Of a DNA stretch of 6,517 nt, positions 5,870 through 6,517 are shown piece after piece. The number at the start of each line of letters is the position of its first letter. Position 1 is the first letter of the stretch. The stretch is taken from NCBI GenBank assembly GCA_018716365.1, contig DVKA01000212.1, forward strand, positions 1-6,517, written 5' to 3'. Under the pieces are notes generated by a model. That model saw nothing but the letters and a program-made list of their open reading frames with translations. It ran no database searches and was not told the origin of the DNA. A program made the translations under genes and the position numbers. This DNA is from Candidatus Caccocola faecipullorum. Lineage in GTDB: Bacteria; Synergistota; Synergistia; Synergistales; Synergistaceae.

Positions 5870-6306
5870 TCTTCCTCAAGCTCTTTCAGTATCGCACAGG
5901 CGTCGCAGACTGCCGGCGCACAGACGGACTGAAAGAGGCCGCGCTCGACGGCGGTTTTAAGCTCGTCGGGACGCGCGGGGTCGAGGCCGCCCAGCATCTT
6001 CGTACATTCGAGGCTGCCCCAGCGCTCTGCGAAGCGCCGCTCGAATTCCACTTTCTTCTCGTTGAGCTTCGCAATCTTATCCGTCTCGCCCGGCGCGCCG
6101 TTGCCGTATTTCAGCCCCAGCGCCATGTAGGCTCCCGTGACGCAGCCGCACAGCCCCGCGTGCCCCATCCCGGAACCGAAGCACGAGGCTATCCTGCGCG
6201 CCGCCGCTTCATCCAGCCCACATTCACGCGCCGCTTCGCCGAAAACCTGCATCGAGCAGCAGACGCCGGAGAAAAATCCCTGAAGGACATCTTCCTCTTT
6301 AAGCAT
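5866..6306 (-). CDS. C_GCAxxG_C_C family cysteine-rich redox protein
   Basis: The 146-residue product belongs to the C_GCAxxG_C_C (redox-active protein) family, small proteins thought to bind a metal cluster or cycle thiols; their partners are mostly unknown. The signature core is CFGSGMGHAGLCGCVTGAYMALGLKYG-type sequence: C42, GMGHAGLCG with C53, C55, then GAYMALGLKYG ending at 68. Later family cysteines are C101 and C129-C134-C137. Ten cysteines in all, including the pair C16-C17. No signal peptide or membrane segment. ATG 6306 is preferred to an in-frame GTG at 6321, because GGAGGA (6314-6319) stands 7 bases upstream of the ATG and nothing suitable precedes the GTG. It is the first gene of a two-gene operon with the radical SAM enzyme (4-base overlap), suggesting it passes electrons or sulfur to that enzyme or helps its cluster. 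Confidence 0.88.
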   Translation of the reverse strand: MLKEEDVLQGFFSGVCCSMQVFGEAARECGLDEAAARRIASCFGSGMGHAGLCGCVTGAYMALGLKYGNGAPGETDKIAKLNEKKVEFERRFAERWGSLECTKMLGGLDPARPDELKTAVERGLFQSVCAPAVCDACAILKELEEE

Positions 6307-6361
6307 CTTCTCATCCTCCACAACGCGCGGCAGACTCTCCCACGCAAGATATTAGATAAAC

Positions 6362-6508
6362 TCCATTGGATTAACTCTAATATAAGGGGTGCAAAAATTC
6401 AAGGCTGTGCTTTTGCAGACCAATGTAAAAAAGTTATCAATTATGCAAAAAGTTTGACGTCGTTCATTTGTCTTTTTTACAGCTGTATATTAGAGTAAAT
6501 CCAATAGA
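6362..6508. repeat. AT-rich segment with near-perfect terminal inverted repeats (MITE-like)
   Basis: ATTGGATTAACTCTAATATA (6365-6384) recurs inverted at 6486-6505 with one mismatch, and the match extends with one more mismatch to 6362 and 6508 (21 of 23). The interior (about 100 bases) is visibly AT-rich beside GC-rich genes and holds further nested pairs: TGCAAAA/TTTTGCA (6390-6396 with 6411-6417) and TGTAAAAAAG/CTTTTTTACA (6424-6433 with 6472-6481). No credible gene lies inside. I see no clear target-site duplication. It may be a miniature inverted-repeat element or the remnant of an insertion sequence. It sits just upstream of the C_GCAxxG_C_C operon, so that operon's promoter may lie in or beside it; minus-strand TATATT (about 6383-6388) and TAATAT are weak -10 candidates. 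Confidence 0.55.
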
Positions 6509-6517
6509 CCTGCTCTA

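Noticed and set aside
6160..6498. Plus-strand frame running into the inverted-repeat segment
   Set aside because: It is antisense to the C_GCAxxG_C_C gene, then crosses AT-rich repeat sequence; no domain and no ribosome binding site.

Overview
This looks like chromosomal DNA from a GC-rich anaerobic bacterium. The evidence is the gene set: a Rex redox repressor next to an NADH-linked NuoE/HydC-type subunit, a C_GCAxxG_C_C redox protein, a BioB-like radical SAM enzyme and a LarC-type nickel-insertion domain. The Rex sequence, with its long VRKDLASVS recognition segment, resembles Clostridia or Synergistota. I cannot choose between them by eye. No rRNA, tRNA, CRISPR array, phage gene or transposase is visible.

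Layout, left to right. Bases 1-927 (minus strand) hold rex, followed downstream by the 5' end of a NuoE/HydC-like gene that runs off the window. Bases 928-1131 are a divergent promoter region. The rex promoter there has its perfect -10 hexamer exactly between two copies of the palindrome TATCGATA, which is a strong operator candidate. gpsA (1132-2127, plus) makes glycerol-3-phosphate for phospholipids. It converges on a three-gene minus-strand operon, larC2-DUF1653-sirtuin (3663 down to 2264), with a 20-bp perfect hairpin terminator between them. The operon's genes overlap by 23 and 8 bases, so they are probably translationally coupled. Divergent from it is a secreted protein of unknown function (3805-4740, plus) built from two related copies of one domain and followed by a textbook terminator. 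Next, on the minus strand, is a two-gene operon (6306 down to 4880): a cysteine-rich C_GCAxxG_C_C protein and a BioB-like radical SAM enzyme with a 4-base ATGA overlap. The right edge (6362-6508) is an AT-rich segment bounded by near-perfect inverted repeats. It resembles a small non-autonomous mobile element lying just upstream of that operon.

Functional reading. The left end looks like redox control: Rex senses NADH/NAD+ and probably regulates itself and the hydrogenase/NADH-oxidoreductase subunit behind it. The two least ordinary loci are the LarC C-terminal domain encoded without LarC1 in an operon with a sirtuin, and the radical SAM plus cysteine-rich redox protein pair. Neither substrate can be read from the sequence. 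I see no complete, clearly novel defence or mobile system.
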